Positions 1 to 12,500 of a stretch of 64,000 nucleotides of DNA are shown piece by piece (the first letter of the stretch is position 1; each line of letters opens with the position of its first letter). The stretch is from Cloeon dipterum (Eukaryota > Arthropoda > Insecta > Ephemeroptera > Baetidae). Below the pieces are notes generated by a model that made no database searches, was not told where the DNA came from, and saw nothing but the letters and a program-made list of their open reading frames with translations. The DNA is taken from positions 11,656,001 to 11,720,000 of the forward strand of contig NC_088786.1 of NCBI RefSeq assembly GCF_949628265.1, given 5' to 3'. The position numbers and the translations under genes were made by a program.

Positions 1-87
1 CCCACTCTTTGGCCCCCACACTCGATCGCATTTTCCATTCTGGAGCGACCCCTGAAAAGCCATCTTCGCCCCTTATGCGCCTCCGAG

Positions 88-121
88 TATAAATAGCGCG
101 ACGACGCACCGAAGAGTCATC
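88..121 (+). promoter_or_regulatory. TATA-box core promoter of the cuticular protein gene
   Basis: A canonical TATAAATA lies at 88-95. The start site is expected about 25-30 bases further on, near the GTCATC at 116-121, which leaves a leader of some 30 bases before the ATG at 152. TATA promoters with very short leaders are usual for insect cuticle genes that are switched on in bursts around moulting; the timing here is inferred from the family. The start site is placed by distance only. Confidence 0.8.
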
Positions 122-151
122 ATTTCGCAGACACAATCATCTCCGGTCAAC

Positions 152-1882
152 ATGATCTGCAAGGTGAGTACCTGCCTAGCCTCACTCTGGCCCTGTTTAC
201 ACCCTGCCTTTGCTCAGGTTGCTCTCCTGGTCGCCCTGGCCGGCGTTGCCCATGCTGGCGTCATCGCTCCCGCCATCTACAGCCACGCTCCCGCCGTCTA
301 CAGCCACGCTCCTTACGTCGCGCACGCTCCCGTTGCCTATGCCGCCCCAGTTGCCTACGCCGCCCCGATCGCCAAAGTCGCTGCCAAGGCGGAGTCCAAC
401 GACTTCGACGCACATCCGCAGTACAGGTATTAAACATCGTTCATTATTCACGGATTTCTCTTACGTGTCAAGCACTGTTATGTTCAAAAACAATTTACCA
501 GGTCGCAAGACAGAATGCTGCGATGATTTATCAAAAGCAATCAAGCATTTCACTCAAGGGAGAAATCTAAAGATTAATTGCTAGCTCTTTAAAACTAAAT
601 TAGTTTACAAACATTAAATAGATGATTATAGTATATACTTGTCATAATTACTTTTAATTTAACTCTTGCATTTTCCTTAGTCGATTTTCTGAATTATGAA
701 GTTCAATTTTTATGTTCTCAACCAAAAATTTTCATATCAAACCGCAATTTAAGGCTACGTTACTGATATGTAACCTAAAACGTTTAAATTTAACGAACCG
801 TGTGAGTAAGGCACTAGAACACAGTGCTGCACAAAATTGTAATTGGCGCGCTCAATCTGCACTTAGTGTAATCGTACACCGTGTTTTTATTATCAATTCA
901 AAGCACTCGACTGCTACGATAAAGGAACCATTCAAAAGGTGCGATATTTTGCAATTTAAAAATTGAGGGTGATTGAACTAAAAATCACTTTAAAGGTTTT
1001 TGCTACGAAATACAAAATTTTATAATCAATGGCGGGTGTGGCACCAATCCGATTATTGGGTCATTAAATAACTCGTATTATTTTTAACTTTTTTTGTTCG
1101 ATATATTTCGAGTGCCACAAATTATTATAAAATTTAAAAAAGTCAAACTATTTGAGCCAACAATTTAATCAAGTCCTGGAATGCCACAGATGAAAATTAT
1201 TGGAACCAGAACGAGGTTTATGCCTATATATTATATTTTTTCCTAAGTTACTGGTTCTTGGTCTCGGGTGAAATTTAAAAAATGAATTTTTATGGTCGGC
1301 CAGCTAATTTCAGCCCGTCCTGAACCTGTAATGAAAACCATGTAGTTGACCTATTTTCAATTTCATTTTTTCTAATTTGCTTTGGCCTCTGGTACTGCGC
1401 TGTGTCATACCTTTCGCAATTTCGATAAATAAAACATTAAAGCCACACGGTGGTCTTTGCCCTCGTTTCCTAAGTTAGACCCGCATACATTTTTTAGCTT
1501 CTCTTACTCCGTGAGTGACGCGGTGACCGGCGACAACAAGGAGCAGCACGAGAGCCGCGACGGTGACGTCGTCCAGGGCTCCTACTCGCTGGTCGAGCCT
1601 GACGGCAGCCGCCGCGTTGTCGACTACACCGCCGACCCTGTCAACGGATTCAACGCCGTGGTCAACAAGGAGCCGGCCAAGGCGGTCGTTGCCACCCCTG
1701 TGGTAGCCAAGGTTGCCACCCCCGTCACCTACGCCAAGGTAGCAGCCCCCGTCGCCTACGCTAAGCTTGCCACCCCCGTCGCCTACCACGCACCACTGGC
1801 TTACCACGCGCCGGTAGCTTACCACGCGCCGACCGTCGTGGCCCATGCGCCCGTCGTCGCGCACGCTCCCTACTACGCCTAA
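152..1882 (+). CDS. RR-2 cuticular protein (CPR family)
   Basis: Secreted structural protein that binds chitin in the exoskeleton. Exons 152-163, 218-426 and 1498-1882 join in frame to 201 residues. The tiny first exon encodes only MICK, and exon 2 completes a signal peptide ending about AGVAHA. Residues about 66-130 form the extended Rebers-Riddiford domain of the RR-2 class, starting [19 protein letters not shown] and running through [16 protein letters not shown] and [18 protein letters not shown]. Both flanks are low-complexity repeats of alanine, valine, proline, tyrosine and histidine ([21 protein letters not shown]), typical of hard-cuticle proteins. The split with a four-codon signal-peptide exon is the usual CPR gene structure. 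RR-2 class is certain; the individual family member cannot be named. Confidence 0.95.
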
Positions 1883-2042
1883 TAACCCCGAAGCAACCCC
1901 CAAGACCGCAACTCAGCAGGAATGATCACCGGAAGAAGAACGCGCGCATTTTTTGTTTTACACTTTTCTTGCGACGACTTTTTAGTAGAGTATAATTTAT
2001 TTAGCATAAATTTATACTGTAGATAACTTGAAGAAAATGTAA

Positions 2043-2048
2043 AATAAA
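2043..2048 (+). terminator. Polyadenylation signal of the cuticular gene
   Basis: AATAAA 161 bases after the stop codon, in AT-rich sequence. It is the first canonical signal in this 3' UTR. Confidence 0.7.
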
Positions 2049-2500
2049 TATGTTATGAATATTATATTATATATGTTTAATCTATAATATCATCAATAAA
2101 AGAGTCAATATTGCAAACTGCCAAAAAGCAATTTGTGACTTTCTCTTAACTACACGCATTAAGACAATCATTCTTCGGGCTGAAATGGTAATTCCGGTAA
2201 TTGGATTCAACTTAAATAAGACTCGCAGGTCAAACAATGCATCAAAGAGATTAAAGAACGCTGCTTTTCTCTCTGTGCACAACTGTTAGCAGTGAAAAGT
2301 GTGTCATTGGCGCCACTTTTCTCGAATTTGAGTTGAATGATCGGACACCACCTAGTGGATACAGCCCAAAGCCCCTGAACCTAAGTATTATTTTCGTTAT
2401 CAAGTGGTTCAACGAGACGCGAGAGATACCCAACCCAACGACCTATACGCAAGTGAAAGCTATTTTGCGTTAAACGGGAGTGCGCGCAGCTATCATTGAG

Positions 2501-4700
2501 ATGACACAAATAATTTCTCTGGAGTGTAATGACGTTCGCTTCCCAACATCGCTCAAAGCGCATGGATCTGATGCTATGGTAATACATTAAACAAATATTC
2601 ATCAATCAACAAGGAAAATTAATTATCTCTCGCTTATATTTCTAGCACACTGATCCAGATTACTCTTGCGCTTACGTGACGGTCCGAACTGCCGGCGGGC
2701 ACCAAGGTTACGGACTCACATTCACCATTGGGCGAGGAACAGAAATTGGTGTGATAGTCTTGTCGATTTATAACATCTGAAAAACTGCTGCTTTCGAAAT
2801 ATGTTTTTTTTTCTTCGTGAGAGATAATATTGCACACACTTATGCGGCACACTAACTAAGCGTAAAAAATGCCTCAATAATTTCCATGAAAAGTCTCAAA
2901 TATAAATTTAGTCGATTTTAATTCAATAGAGTAAAACCGTTTTTCTTCTAATTAGAAAATTGGTCTACTAAACAAAAGACATTATAAAATATATTGAAGG
3001 ATGAAAAATATATTTTCAGTTGTCCAAGCTGTGAAGTCTCTGTCATTTCTGGTCTTGAAAAAGAGAGCATATGAGGACATTTTCAGGAAATTTGGAGAGT
3101 TTTGGCGCGAGTTAACAAGCGAATCTCAGCTCCGATGGGTCCGAAAATCAATTAAAATTTTAAAAATATGATCTGAAACCCGTGAAAAAATACAGTTGGG
3201 CCCCGAAAAAGGCGTGATGCACTTGGCTGCGGCTGCCATTGTCAATGCCCTTTGGGACTTGTGGGCCCGGATGGAGAAAAAACCTCTCTGGAAGCTGCTG
3301 GTCGACCTGAGCACAGAGGAGTTACTCTCTTGTATCGACCTCAGATATACGTAGGAAAAAACAATTAATCTCAAATAGTCAGCCAGTACTTTTTCCAATT
3401 ACTCAGTTTAACTGTCTTATAAGTTAAACAGTTTAATATTTTGTTAATTTGTTTAAAGTTCTTTTGGAAAGAAATGACAATTTATAATTCGGCTCAATAT
3501 TTTCCTGTCTCATTCCAAAAGATTATTATTTGCATTTAATATCATTGGAACAGGTCCAATGTAATGACAAGGAACGATGCTTTTAAAATTCTAATGGAAC
3601 TAAACCCCGGCAAAGAGGAGCGAGAGGCAGAGATGAGGCAGAGCGGCTACCCTGCTTACACCACTCAAGCAGGTAGAAAATACAGAGCTTGGTGCGAAAA
3701 ATATAGCATGTGACAATAACAAGGCTGGCTGGGTTACTCGCCTGAGAAAGTGAGGCAGCAGTGCGAGGATCTGATGCAGAGAGGCTTCACTGCGTTCAAA
3801 ATAAAAGTTGGCCAGGACCTGCAGAGCGACATAGAACGATGCAAAATGGTCCGCGAAATCATTGGCGATGACAAAATACTGGTACCAAAATTCAGGTGAA
3901 CTTCAGACAAAAAATAAAATTCAAAATTAGATGGTGGATGCAAACCAACGGTGGGAGGTGCAGGAGGCCATCGACTGGATGAAGCCTTTGGCTCCATTTA
4001 AACCCCTGTGGATTGAAGAACCAACATCCCCTGACGATATTTTGGGCCATGCCGAAATCGCTGAAGTAAAAATTTACTTTCAAAAATTTTTCAATTTAAA
4101 ACAAATTTGGCTTCTGCAGGCCCTGGAACCCCTAGGAATCGGAGTGGCCACTGGGGAAATGTGTTGCAACAGAGTCATGTTCAAACAATTTCTGCAGGCA
4201 AAGGCAATGAAATATTGCCAGATCGATTCATGCCGAGTCGGAGGCGTCAATGAAATTTTAGCCATCCTTTTGATGGCAAAGCATTGCAATGGTGAATTAC
4301 TTGCTGTTTCGCTTAGCCTTAATTTAAACAATTTCACATGCAGTTAAGGTTTGCCCACATGCTGGAGGAGTTGGCTTATGTGAAATGGTGCAGCACCTGC
4401 AGATTTTCGACTACATTTCAATTTCAGGGGAAAAAGAAGGCCGGTTTATTGAGCACGTCGCTGAGGAGCATGAGCACTTTGTGAACCCCTGCATTTTAAA
4501 TGAAACTGCCTGCTACATCGCCCCACTGGTAACCGATTTACAAACTTTGATTGCACTATCCATAATTAATTGGCTTTTTCACGCTTACGCAGGCGCCAGG
4601 GTACAGCACTCAATTCAAAACTTCAGTTTTGGAGCAATACGCGTTCCCCTACGGAACAGAATGGAAAAGGCTGATTGCCAATGGCTACTTCAAAAATTAG
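2501..4700 (+). CDS. ENOSF1: ENOSF1-type L-fuconate dehydratase (enolase superfamily)
   Basis: Sugar-acid dehydratase of the mandelate racemase/enolase superfamily; the vertebrate homologue dehydrates L-fuconate and is called rTS. Exons: 2501-2578, 2646-2748, 3020-3138, 3196-3350, 3554-3672, 3724-3881, 3931-4065, 4120-4291, 4344-4528, 4593-4700. They join without a break to 443 residues, the length of human ENOSF1 as I recall it. The N-terminal capping domain opens [18 protein letters not shown]. In the barrel I see the acid-base lysines in KIKVG (K217, K219), metal ligands D247 (VDANQRW), E273 (WIEEP) and E302 (ATGE), and the catalytic His H352 in VCPHAGGVG. All expected active-site residues are present, so it should be active. 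It is tail-to-tail with COG7 and followed directly by a foldback element. Confidence 0.95.
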
Positions 4701-4716
4701 AAACGATATTGATATG

Positions 4717-4919
4717 TTAAGGAAAAACTGAATGGCTCTACTCTATGTGGAAAAGTGACTCTGGACGGTTAGCTAATAGGGAAATTCTATGAGGGGAAAT
4801 TAAGTAACACGTTCAGCTGTACAAGAATTATTTACACTTCCTCATATAAATTTCACTATTAGCTATAACCGGCCAGAACTAACTTTCCACACAGAGTAAA
4901 GCCATTCAGTTTTTCTTAA
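4717..4919. mobile_element. Foldback MITE with TTAA ends
   Basis: The first and last roughly 80 bases are imperfect inverted copies of each other, separated by about 40 bases. The left arm begins TTAAGGAAAAACTGAATGG and the right arm, read on the minus strand, begins TTAAGAAAAACTGAATGG. Matches continue through the whole arms with scattered substitutions and small indels. TTAA sits at both outer edges, as expected from a transposase of the piggyBac type, but the family is inferred from this alone. No ORF lies inside, so it is non-autonomous. It starts 16 bases after the ENOSF1 stop and so lies in that gene's 3' UTR. Confidence 0.8.
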
Positions 4920-4969
4920 TTTAAAGATTGAACCTATGTATTTCTTTCTTTGTTTTCTTAAAAGATTGA

Positions 4970-4975
4970 TTTATT
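4970..4975 (-). terminator. Polyadenylation signal of COG7
   Basis: AATAAA on the minus strand (TTTATT on the plus strand), 80 bases beyond the COG7 stop codon. It lies just past the foldback element, so the element is close to both convergent 3' ends. Confidence 0.65.
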
Positions 4976-5054
4976 GTGTACATGATAAAATGCAATATAT
5001 TCTCGCTCAATATTCAACAACGTATTTTACAAACTCACAACACTATTCTCACAG

Positions 5055-8000
5055 TCAGTTGGAAGAAGTTAGAGTTCTGACTTGCCGGATGGCTGCTACC
5101 AGGCGAGGAGAGCACCCAGAACTGCCCGTCTGGTAATCCTGGGGAGGAAGCTTTAGCAGGAGGCACACTTGCTGCAGCGGCTCTGAAAGAGACATGCCAA
5201 GGTCTTCCAGCACGTTTCCCAAATAATCTGAATAATCAGGACAAAAGTGAAATCCATACTTGTGATTTTAGCTCATAGCCTACTGATATCTATAGCCAAC
5301 TGCTTTGCGGCTGCTGGTCCAATTTCTTCTAGCGTCAAAATTCGCTCACAGTACGCCTGGTTGAGGCTCTTTGACACAGAGTTTAAAAGAAGTTCAGCTG
5401 CGCTACCCTGAATGTCAAGTCCGGCTTTATTTAGGCCAAATTTTAGCGATTGACTGTCCAGGAATGGTTCCAGGTGCTGTGGCAACGTCATCAAATACTG
5501 CCCAATCTGCAAAGGGAAAAAATAAGTTTTTCCTGATTTTGTTTTATATTGTTCATTTTCTTACTTGAGTGATGTATTCCTGGGGCGAGAAGCTGAAATC
5601 TGGCAGATCAGCTGACACTCTATGTAATTGCCACGTTTTGGCTGCGAGCACAGCGTCAAGCTGAGGCATTACTGGGGAAACAATTACTTCAACTGCCGTT
5701 TTGTGCGCTGTTGAGCACAGGTTTGTTCCATTTCTCAGAGGCGCTTCCAATAAAGGATCCCCTGACAACACTTATTACGTACACTGTGGAGATATTGCAT
5801 CTGATTATCACCTTTGTAAGCTTTATCCATCAACAAATGAAGGTTGGAGCGTCCGTCTGGGGTCAGAAGGAGTTCATCAAATTTTTCCGCAGCACTGGTG
5901 CTAGGCGCAGACACGAGCTTCAACAGCTGGCGTAAACTATTACTTATCAGGTTGTCCAGTTCTTCAAGCTGCACCATCAGTTCACCTATTAATCAGGATT
6001 AGTTTTCATCATATTCTTCTAAAATAATATTTGCTTGACTTTACCGCTGGACTGCAGCATGCTGAGGCACATTTTGAACAGTGTCCAGTCTTCATTTTCG
6101 CTCTTTTCCTTCAAAAGCTCCTCCAGTGTTTGGATTTGGATGGATATATACTTTTCTGTAAAGGCCTGAAGGGTATTTTTGTTTTCATTTTCTTCTTCAT
6201 CTTTATCTTCCAGTTGTTTACCTCAATAGCAAGGAGGAGACCAGCAGCACCGCATCCATCTGTCAGTTTCATGCACCGACTAACAGCGGCAGAGGTGAGG
6301 TCAATAACTTTGGTTTGGCCAAACATTTGCACCCTGTCCTCCAAAGTGAGCGACTCAGTCTGGGAAATCACGGCCAGAAGGCGAGGTTTTTCGAGCTCTC
6401 CGTATCTTTGTACGCCAATCACCCAAGGCGCGTTTACTGCCTGAGCTAGAGCTAGAATCATGTCAGCGTCCAATGTGCAATCTGCAACAAATTCATAATT
6501 TCAAGTACATAGCTGTAATAAAGTGGTCTAACTAGGAATTTGCTTAGAATTTTAGAAGATTTGGATATGATTAACTATATTTAAGGGGGTTTTATATTGT
6601 TAATATGCACAAAATCTTCATAAAACATCTGATTTATTGTGATTTATATTTTTGCAGTTCGCATCAAAGCAATTTTTGGAACAAAACCTCCCACACAATT
6701 TGTTGACAATAGGCCAACTTTGAGAAAATAAATAATTGTGCTTAAATATTCATACCTTGCATCATTCCATCAACTGCAAGGTTCAGTTTTGTACCAAAAC
6801 CTTTTGTGACCTGCCTCAGGTCTGTTAGGGCAGCAATGCAATCCTCGTGGCTGAGTGCCGATCCGATGCAGGAGCTGATCGATGGTTCAAGCGCAACCAG
6901 TAGATCAGCAAACAGCGGAAGCAGAATATTCAGGCAGGGAGTGTCTGGAAAGACCTCTGAGCACCATCGCGCTTGCTCTGCCCAGGACGCGAGAGTCGCA
7001 TCATATACACGCCGCAGACACTCATCAGCAGACTCATCCTGCTCTTGTTCAGCGAGTTCCTTTAGCTTTTGGTATAGATTTTTCTCCTGGCACTTGTGGT
7101 GGTACTTCAGAAGCTGCGGTAATCTTACAATCGAATTAAAAACGTCCACCAACTTCTTCGATTCACCTGAAATGAATTTATTTAGTTACAAACGTTTGCA
7201 TTTACTTAAAATAATTTTTATAACTATAAGCACATACATTAAAACGCTTTAACAGGTTATTTGCAGACTTTTGAAAAAACTGGTGAAAAACATCATCATG
7301 TCAATTTGGTGAAAATACTATAACTTTAGTAACTTCAAACTGGAAAATTATTGCATGTATCACCTTGTTTTTATTTCATACAAAAATGTCGAGTTTTTTT
7401 TAGTGAATATTGAATTATGACATAGTTTTCCTACGAATCTCTTTATATCTCTTTCAATAAGCAATAAGATAGAAACCCTGCCTTGAACATCACAATATTA
7501 TTAAAATTTGCATTTCTATAAGCAGGCAAATTTACCTAGCGAACCAGTGGTAAAGGCTTGGACCAAAGATGGGCTGGCTTTAGCCTCTAGCCTATTTTTC
7601 AGCCCTTCCAACTGCAACTGTTTTGCCTCTACATCAGGTGCAGTTGCCAAAATTCTTAAGCTTTTTTGCATACTGACAAGTTTTGAGGCCATTGCGCTGA
7701 GGTCAGACTTTTCAAAGTTCTGGAATGATATTAGAGTGAGCCGAATGATCAAGAGAGAAAATCAGAGCCAAACCTCCTCAAACTGAGTGACCAATATTGT
7801 CCAATTGTCCACTTCGTGCAGAGCTTGTTTTGCTGCCTGCAAATTAGTTTTCAGTTGGTCTATCTTTTCTAACGCTGCCATAGAATGCCCAGTGTTTTGC
7901 TCTGCCTGTAATAAAGTTGTTATTAAAGGGGAAAAGAAAAAGGGCGTAGATTTTACATTTGCTAATTCCTCTTTAACAGAATGCATTTTTTCTTTGAGAA

Positions 8001-8434
8001 GTAAGGCCTCTTGATTTAACTGCTCCGCATCCCTGAATACCTGGGGCAGGTGTTGAAGCACCTTTGGCACAAAATATTCAAATATTTTTCCACATACTGA
8101 ACATTTAATTTGTGGGATACATACCTTCTGACTTGAGTCTTCTAAGGCATTGCTGACTTGGTGTGTGTACACTTGCAATTTTTTCAATAAAGACAGCTGG
8201 AATTGCTGGCAAAAAAGGACAAAAAAGTCAAGCATTGCATTTCATGTAAATATTCACTTTCAATAATACATACTTCTTTGTTTTTCTCGGTTTCAGCTGG
8301 AGGAGCCGACGTGTACATTTTGTTAATCCATTCGACGGGATTAAAATTCTCGTCTGCAAAAGCCGAAACATCCTAAACATTTTGAAGCTATTTAATTTTA
8401 CAAAGCTGGATTACGGCGCCGTAATATTTACCAT
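5055..8434 (-). CDS. COG7: Conserved oligomeric Golgi complex subunit 7
   Basis: Lobe B subunit of the eight-part COG tether, which recycles glycosylation enzymes within the Golgi. Minus-strand exons in gene order: 8434-8432, 8372-8274, 8205-8125, 8061-7957, 7905-7774, 7719-7536, 7166-6756, 6481-6222, 6165-6045, 5985-5812, 5761-5565, 5506-5284, 5227-5055. They join in frame to 720 residues (human about 770). The N-terminus MDVSAFADENFNPVEWINKM matches the family start. A coiled-coil stretch follows (QVFRDAEQLNQEALLLKEKM), with later family blocks RLPQLLKYHHKC, FSFSPQEYITQIGQYLMTLP and AAKQLAIDINYL. The first coding exon holds only the ATG, followed at once by a GTAAAT donor. Head-to-head with the BTB gene; neighbours suggest no shared role. 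Confidence 0.93.
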
Positions 8435-9553
8435 GCCGGAATATTGATCTGATCTTGATCGCAAATATGGATAAGAAAATGGACCGGCTTACAATAGATT
8501 TAGGTTGTTTTGATTGTGACAGGACATTGACAGCCTTGCTTAAGAGATTGGTTAACAGAGTGGAGTTATGAAACTTCAGTACTACAAATTTTACTGTACA
8601 ACGCTCATAAAAACATCAACACGCAACTAATGTTTTTTGCAAATTCATAAAGAAATGCTAAATTTTACTTCTCATTGACCTTCTTAATAAATTAAATTTA
8701 AAAAAATTATTTCCTTTGCTAAACCCTCCTGCGCCTAATGACGACAACAGCTGATGTTGGTAAAGGCGCTTGAGTACATGGAGAGGAGACCCATATAATT
8801 TGTAAGTACCATCTTTTTTGAATGAATTTGGAAGCTATGATGCAAAGAAAGTCTTTCCTGTCTATTTATATTGTGAAAATATAGTTAGGTTTTTATTTTT
8901 AAAGATAAAGTTATTGTTTTTCGAAGTTTCAGGATACAAACTATTGGCTCTCTGGTGCACACTGTCATTCTTCCGCCACGCCGGCGGCCGGCTGGGGATA
9001 ATTTTGAGAAATTGACAGACATTTGGCAACTGCGCAACGAGTCAGATTCGGGAGAGTAACTGAGGGAAGGCGACGGGGGACGGCGATTTTCGTGGAAATT
9101 TTGTGAAATTTCATTCCGATTGAGCGCAGAGGTGTCTGCATACGTATCGGTGGTTGCAGCAGTTGTCGCTCGGCGGTCGAGCTTACGTGAGGTCAAGTGC
9201 ACGTGCCAGCAGCAGTCGCAACAACAGAAACGTTGTGTGTGTGTCATCGGTGACTGAAGCGGATTAATATGCTGGCGGCCCGGAGTCAGCGTTCAGGTAA
9301 TTTGAAAACGGGGCGAGAAGGAAAAAAGTCGTGAGCCGCTCGGTTGGCGCGGCTCAAGCATTTTTTAAAGGGCAGACAAAAGGTGTGCGCGCGCGCGTCC
9401 GTCCGTCCGACCGACCGTCCGTCCGTCCGTCCATGCCGCCCGCTCGCTCCACGTGTGTGTCTCGTGTGTGTACGTCCGTCCCGCACGTGTCCGACTGTCG
9501 GTCGGACGGCCGTCGTCGGGAGGGTCGACGAGTCGGCACGGCAGGTAACCGGG
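8435..9553. promoter_or_regulatory. Divergent promoter region, COG7 and BTB-psq gene
   Basis: About 1.1 kb separates the two start codons. The COG7 side (8435-8940) is AT-rich; from 8960 it becomes rich in CG dinucleotides and is probably the 5' leader of the BTB gene. No TATA box is evident. Transcription start sites cannot be placed from sequence. Confidence 0.4.
9397..9433. repeat. GTCC/GACC tetranucleotide microsatellite
   Basis: A run of GTCC units with two GACC variants lies in the 5' leader of the BTB gene, directly after a short GC dinucleotide run. Related GTCC/GTCG-rich patches recur at about 9473-9530 and 9886-9915, just beyond the end of the zinc-finger exon. Confidence 0.85.
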
Positions 9554-12500
9554 ATGGTTTTGCATTCGCAGAAGATGGCGTCCGAGTCGTCCCGACAGCA
9601 GCGCAAGAGGCTGTGTAGGTTCCAGGCGTACTGGATCGACACGCAGGACAGCGAGTTCGCAAGCTGGTTGTCGCCGGACGCCGCCGGAAACCCGCACAAG
9701 GCGTACTGCTCGCTGTGCAACAAGACGTTCAACATCGGCCACGGCGGCCTCAACGACGTCAAATTGCATTGCAAGGGCAAAAAGCACTTCGAACTCTACT
9801 GCAAACACCGCGCCGCCCTCGGCTTGCACCAGCCCTGTGCACCTAAGCCGGCCGACACCGTGAGTACTACCGTCCGAACACCTGCCCGTCCGGCCGTCCG
9901 TCCGTCTGACCGACGCACCGTTGAAAATACATATATTAAATTACATATATACCGGAACTTCTGTCTCGACTGGCTTCTTTATCAATGAATTTTGGGCCTG
10001 TTTCGTAAATTTTACCACATATTAGGTTTACAAATATTTTTAAATCTAACAAGGCAATTTTATTTACTACAATGTTCACTTATTGCTAAACAAGGACAGC
10101 AAGTCTTTCTAAGAAAATTAATCCCCTGTGAACAGCTGTCAAACCAGGTAAATCTCTTTCCTCACAAATTATGGACAGCTAATTTCTCTACAGTTTTTCC
10201 TCTGAAAATTGACAATTCCGCTGATTCATTTTGTGACACTCCTTTTTTAAATTTTTTGCAGCGTCGTTTGGAATTTTAACTAACGACCGTTTCGCCTTAA
10301 AAACGCTCAAAATTTTCTCTTAATTCGCGTCTAGTGCCATTTTTGGCCACTTTTGCTGTCGCTTTTGGCGAATTCGGTGCGTGCATGTGTGTGCGAGCGA
10401 ACGAGCGGCCACCTGAGTGAGAGCAGCGGCAAAACAACACCACGCCGGTCGGGTCGAGAGCAAGTGCGCTCTTCATGCGCGTATGACCATATGCGAGTGA
10501 GTGAGTGAGCCGCCGAGTTGTATCATTCGCCTTCAGCGGCATGCGTAATAACAGGAGCAACGTGTGTGTCTGCGCACCGACGGAAAATAAAAGAGAACGA
10601 GCGTGTGCACACATGTGTGCTCTCTGACTGTATGCGGCTGACTGCGAGAGCAACAGCCGCTCGCTCTCGCTCTACATGGAAATAATTTCCGTCTCTCGCA
10701 CCAGTTTTTTCCGCCGAATCAGGTTCTGCCTGGAGAAGCAATCTGGAAACGGTTAAAATTGGCTTGAGAAAATTTTCGGATCGACGACGGACGGTCGCTC
10801 TGTGTGTGTAACTGCCTTTTGTGTGTTCTCCACTAACAATGCGATCCAAATTCGGAATGCCATCGGTTCTTTAGAATCTAGAGCTCAAGCGAACCAATAT
10901 CCAAAGCTTTGAGGGTAAATGCCTTTGGGCTCATAGTTTATTCATTAAAAAAGGTTGGGAAGTTCAAAAAGATCAAAGAAAATAAAAATAGGAAATGTTT
11001 CAGGGCATGTCGATATTTTTCTTGGTCATATATTTTACTGAACAATGTTCGGACAACACAAGGTACCGACAGTTAGGGATGAGGGAATAATTATGTTTTT
11101 ACAGGGCCATTTTAAAAATAAATTGCCAAACTCAGCGGGATACATTTTTTCAAAAATACTCAAAAACGATCTTTTGATGCCGCCGTCACATTTTAGGAGG
11201 GCCTGTATGTTAACTTGTTAAATCGTGGTAATGGGAAAAGGTCCGTTTCAATACCACCCCCTGTGCTCTTGTGTTGGACAAATTTGAACTGACGACCACC
11301 ATATAATGTGGCTTGCCTTGCACCACGGCACATTTATTGCACGGCAAGGCACATTTATTTAGTTATGCTTCTCCGTGAAATCCTATAGGCCCATCTAGTT
11401 TAGTGAGTATAGTTTGTTCCGCAGTCTTTTATTCGTTGCTCTTTGACTCACACCTGGGAGGTGAGCAAAAAAAAAATGTAGTCCAGCTGTTTGAGAGATC
11501 ATCTCTTAAAAAATGAACTATAAATCTTTTGCTTTGGGAAATTATTAACTCGGTTTAGTTTTTACTTAAAATTGTTTCCTGTGTACAGATTAAATGTCAC
11601 AAAGCATTAAACGCATTAAATTAAAATCCCCATCTTAGTCAGAGGCTTCAGTGACACACCGCGTTTCTGGCTCTCTAGCTGACTCTTGTTATAAATTAAT
11701 CTTAAATAATCTATAATTTTTCTATTTTGTGATACCTGTAACAAATTATTGGTGCAAATTAAATCGTCTGCAAATTTCTTGGAACTTTTCGTGCGCTTGC
11801 GCTGTGCTTTTGGGCACCTGATGTTGGGCAACCCTTTTAGCATTGTTAGAAGTTGGTTCGTCTTTGTAAAAATTTGGAAAAAACAGTAGACCTCTTAAAA
11901 TCAAAATTTTTAATGAATGACCTGTGAATAACCGCGAATGAACCCGCCGCCATTGACACTGCATTTTATTGTAATGTCGTCTAGCTTACGTTTTTCTCCA
12001 CACCGCAAATACAAGTTTTCCATCAATGAATGAATCTTCATTCATGCGATGTTTAAAATGCTTTTTACTTAAAAGCGCGGTCTTTAAGTGAAAAATGCTA
12101 CTCAAACGTACAACAATAAACTGTAGTATTACGGTAAACTAGCAAAATTCGTCACTGTGTAAAACAATTTTTGACTTTTCGTTTTGTTAAAATCAAACTT
12201 TCATCAATTATAGATATATAGACGATTCAAACGGCCAATTAAAATATTATGTACTTCCGCTTGTATTATGAACCAAAAATATAAACGATACTCATCGTAT
12301 TTTTCCAATGTACTCTATTAACCAAATCGACAATTCATTGTTACAAACGTGTCTGTGATGCAGGGAAATCCCGTTTGAGCCTCGTTACCAACAGCAATTT
12401 TTAACCAACTGAAGGTCAGATGGAAGGGGCTTTTTTCGGAATGCGCAGGACAAATAAAATCGCAATTTGCCTCGTTATATAACGATCCGGCGAGGCGATA

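Noticed and set aside
5711-6444. Plus-strand open frames across COG7 exons
   Set aside because: They are shadows of the minus-strand COG7 exons, which match the family over their whole length.
9344-9988. Longer reading of the zinc-finger exon, starting upstream and running on into the intron
   Set aside because: The upstream part translates the GTCC repeat into RPTDRPSVRP-type low complexity, and a good GTGAGT donor at 9860 ends the exon. The ATG at 9554 is the sensible start.
11230-11380. Possible tRNA-derived SINE on the minus strand
   Set aside because: A TTCAAAT-like box B core can be forced, but no box A lies at the right distance and no tail or target duplication is visible.
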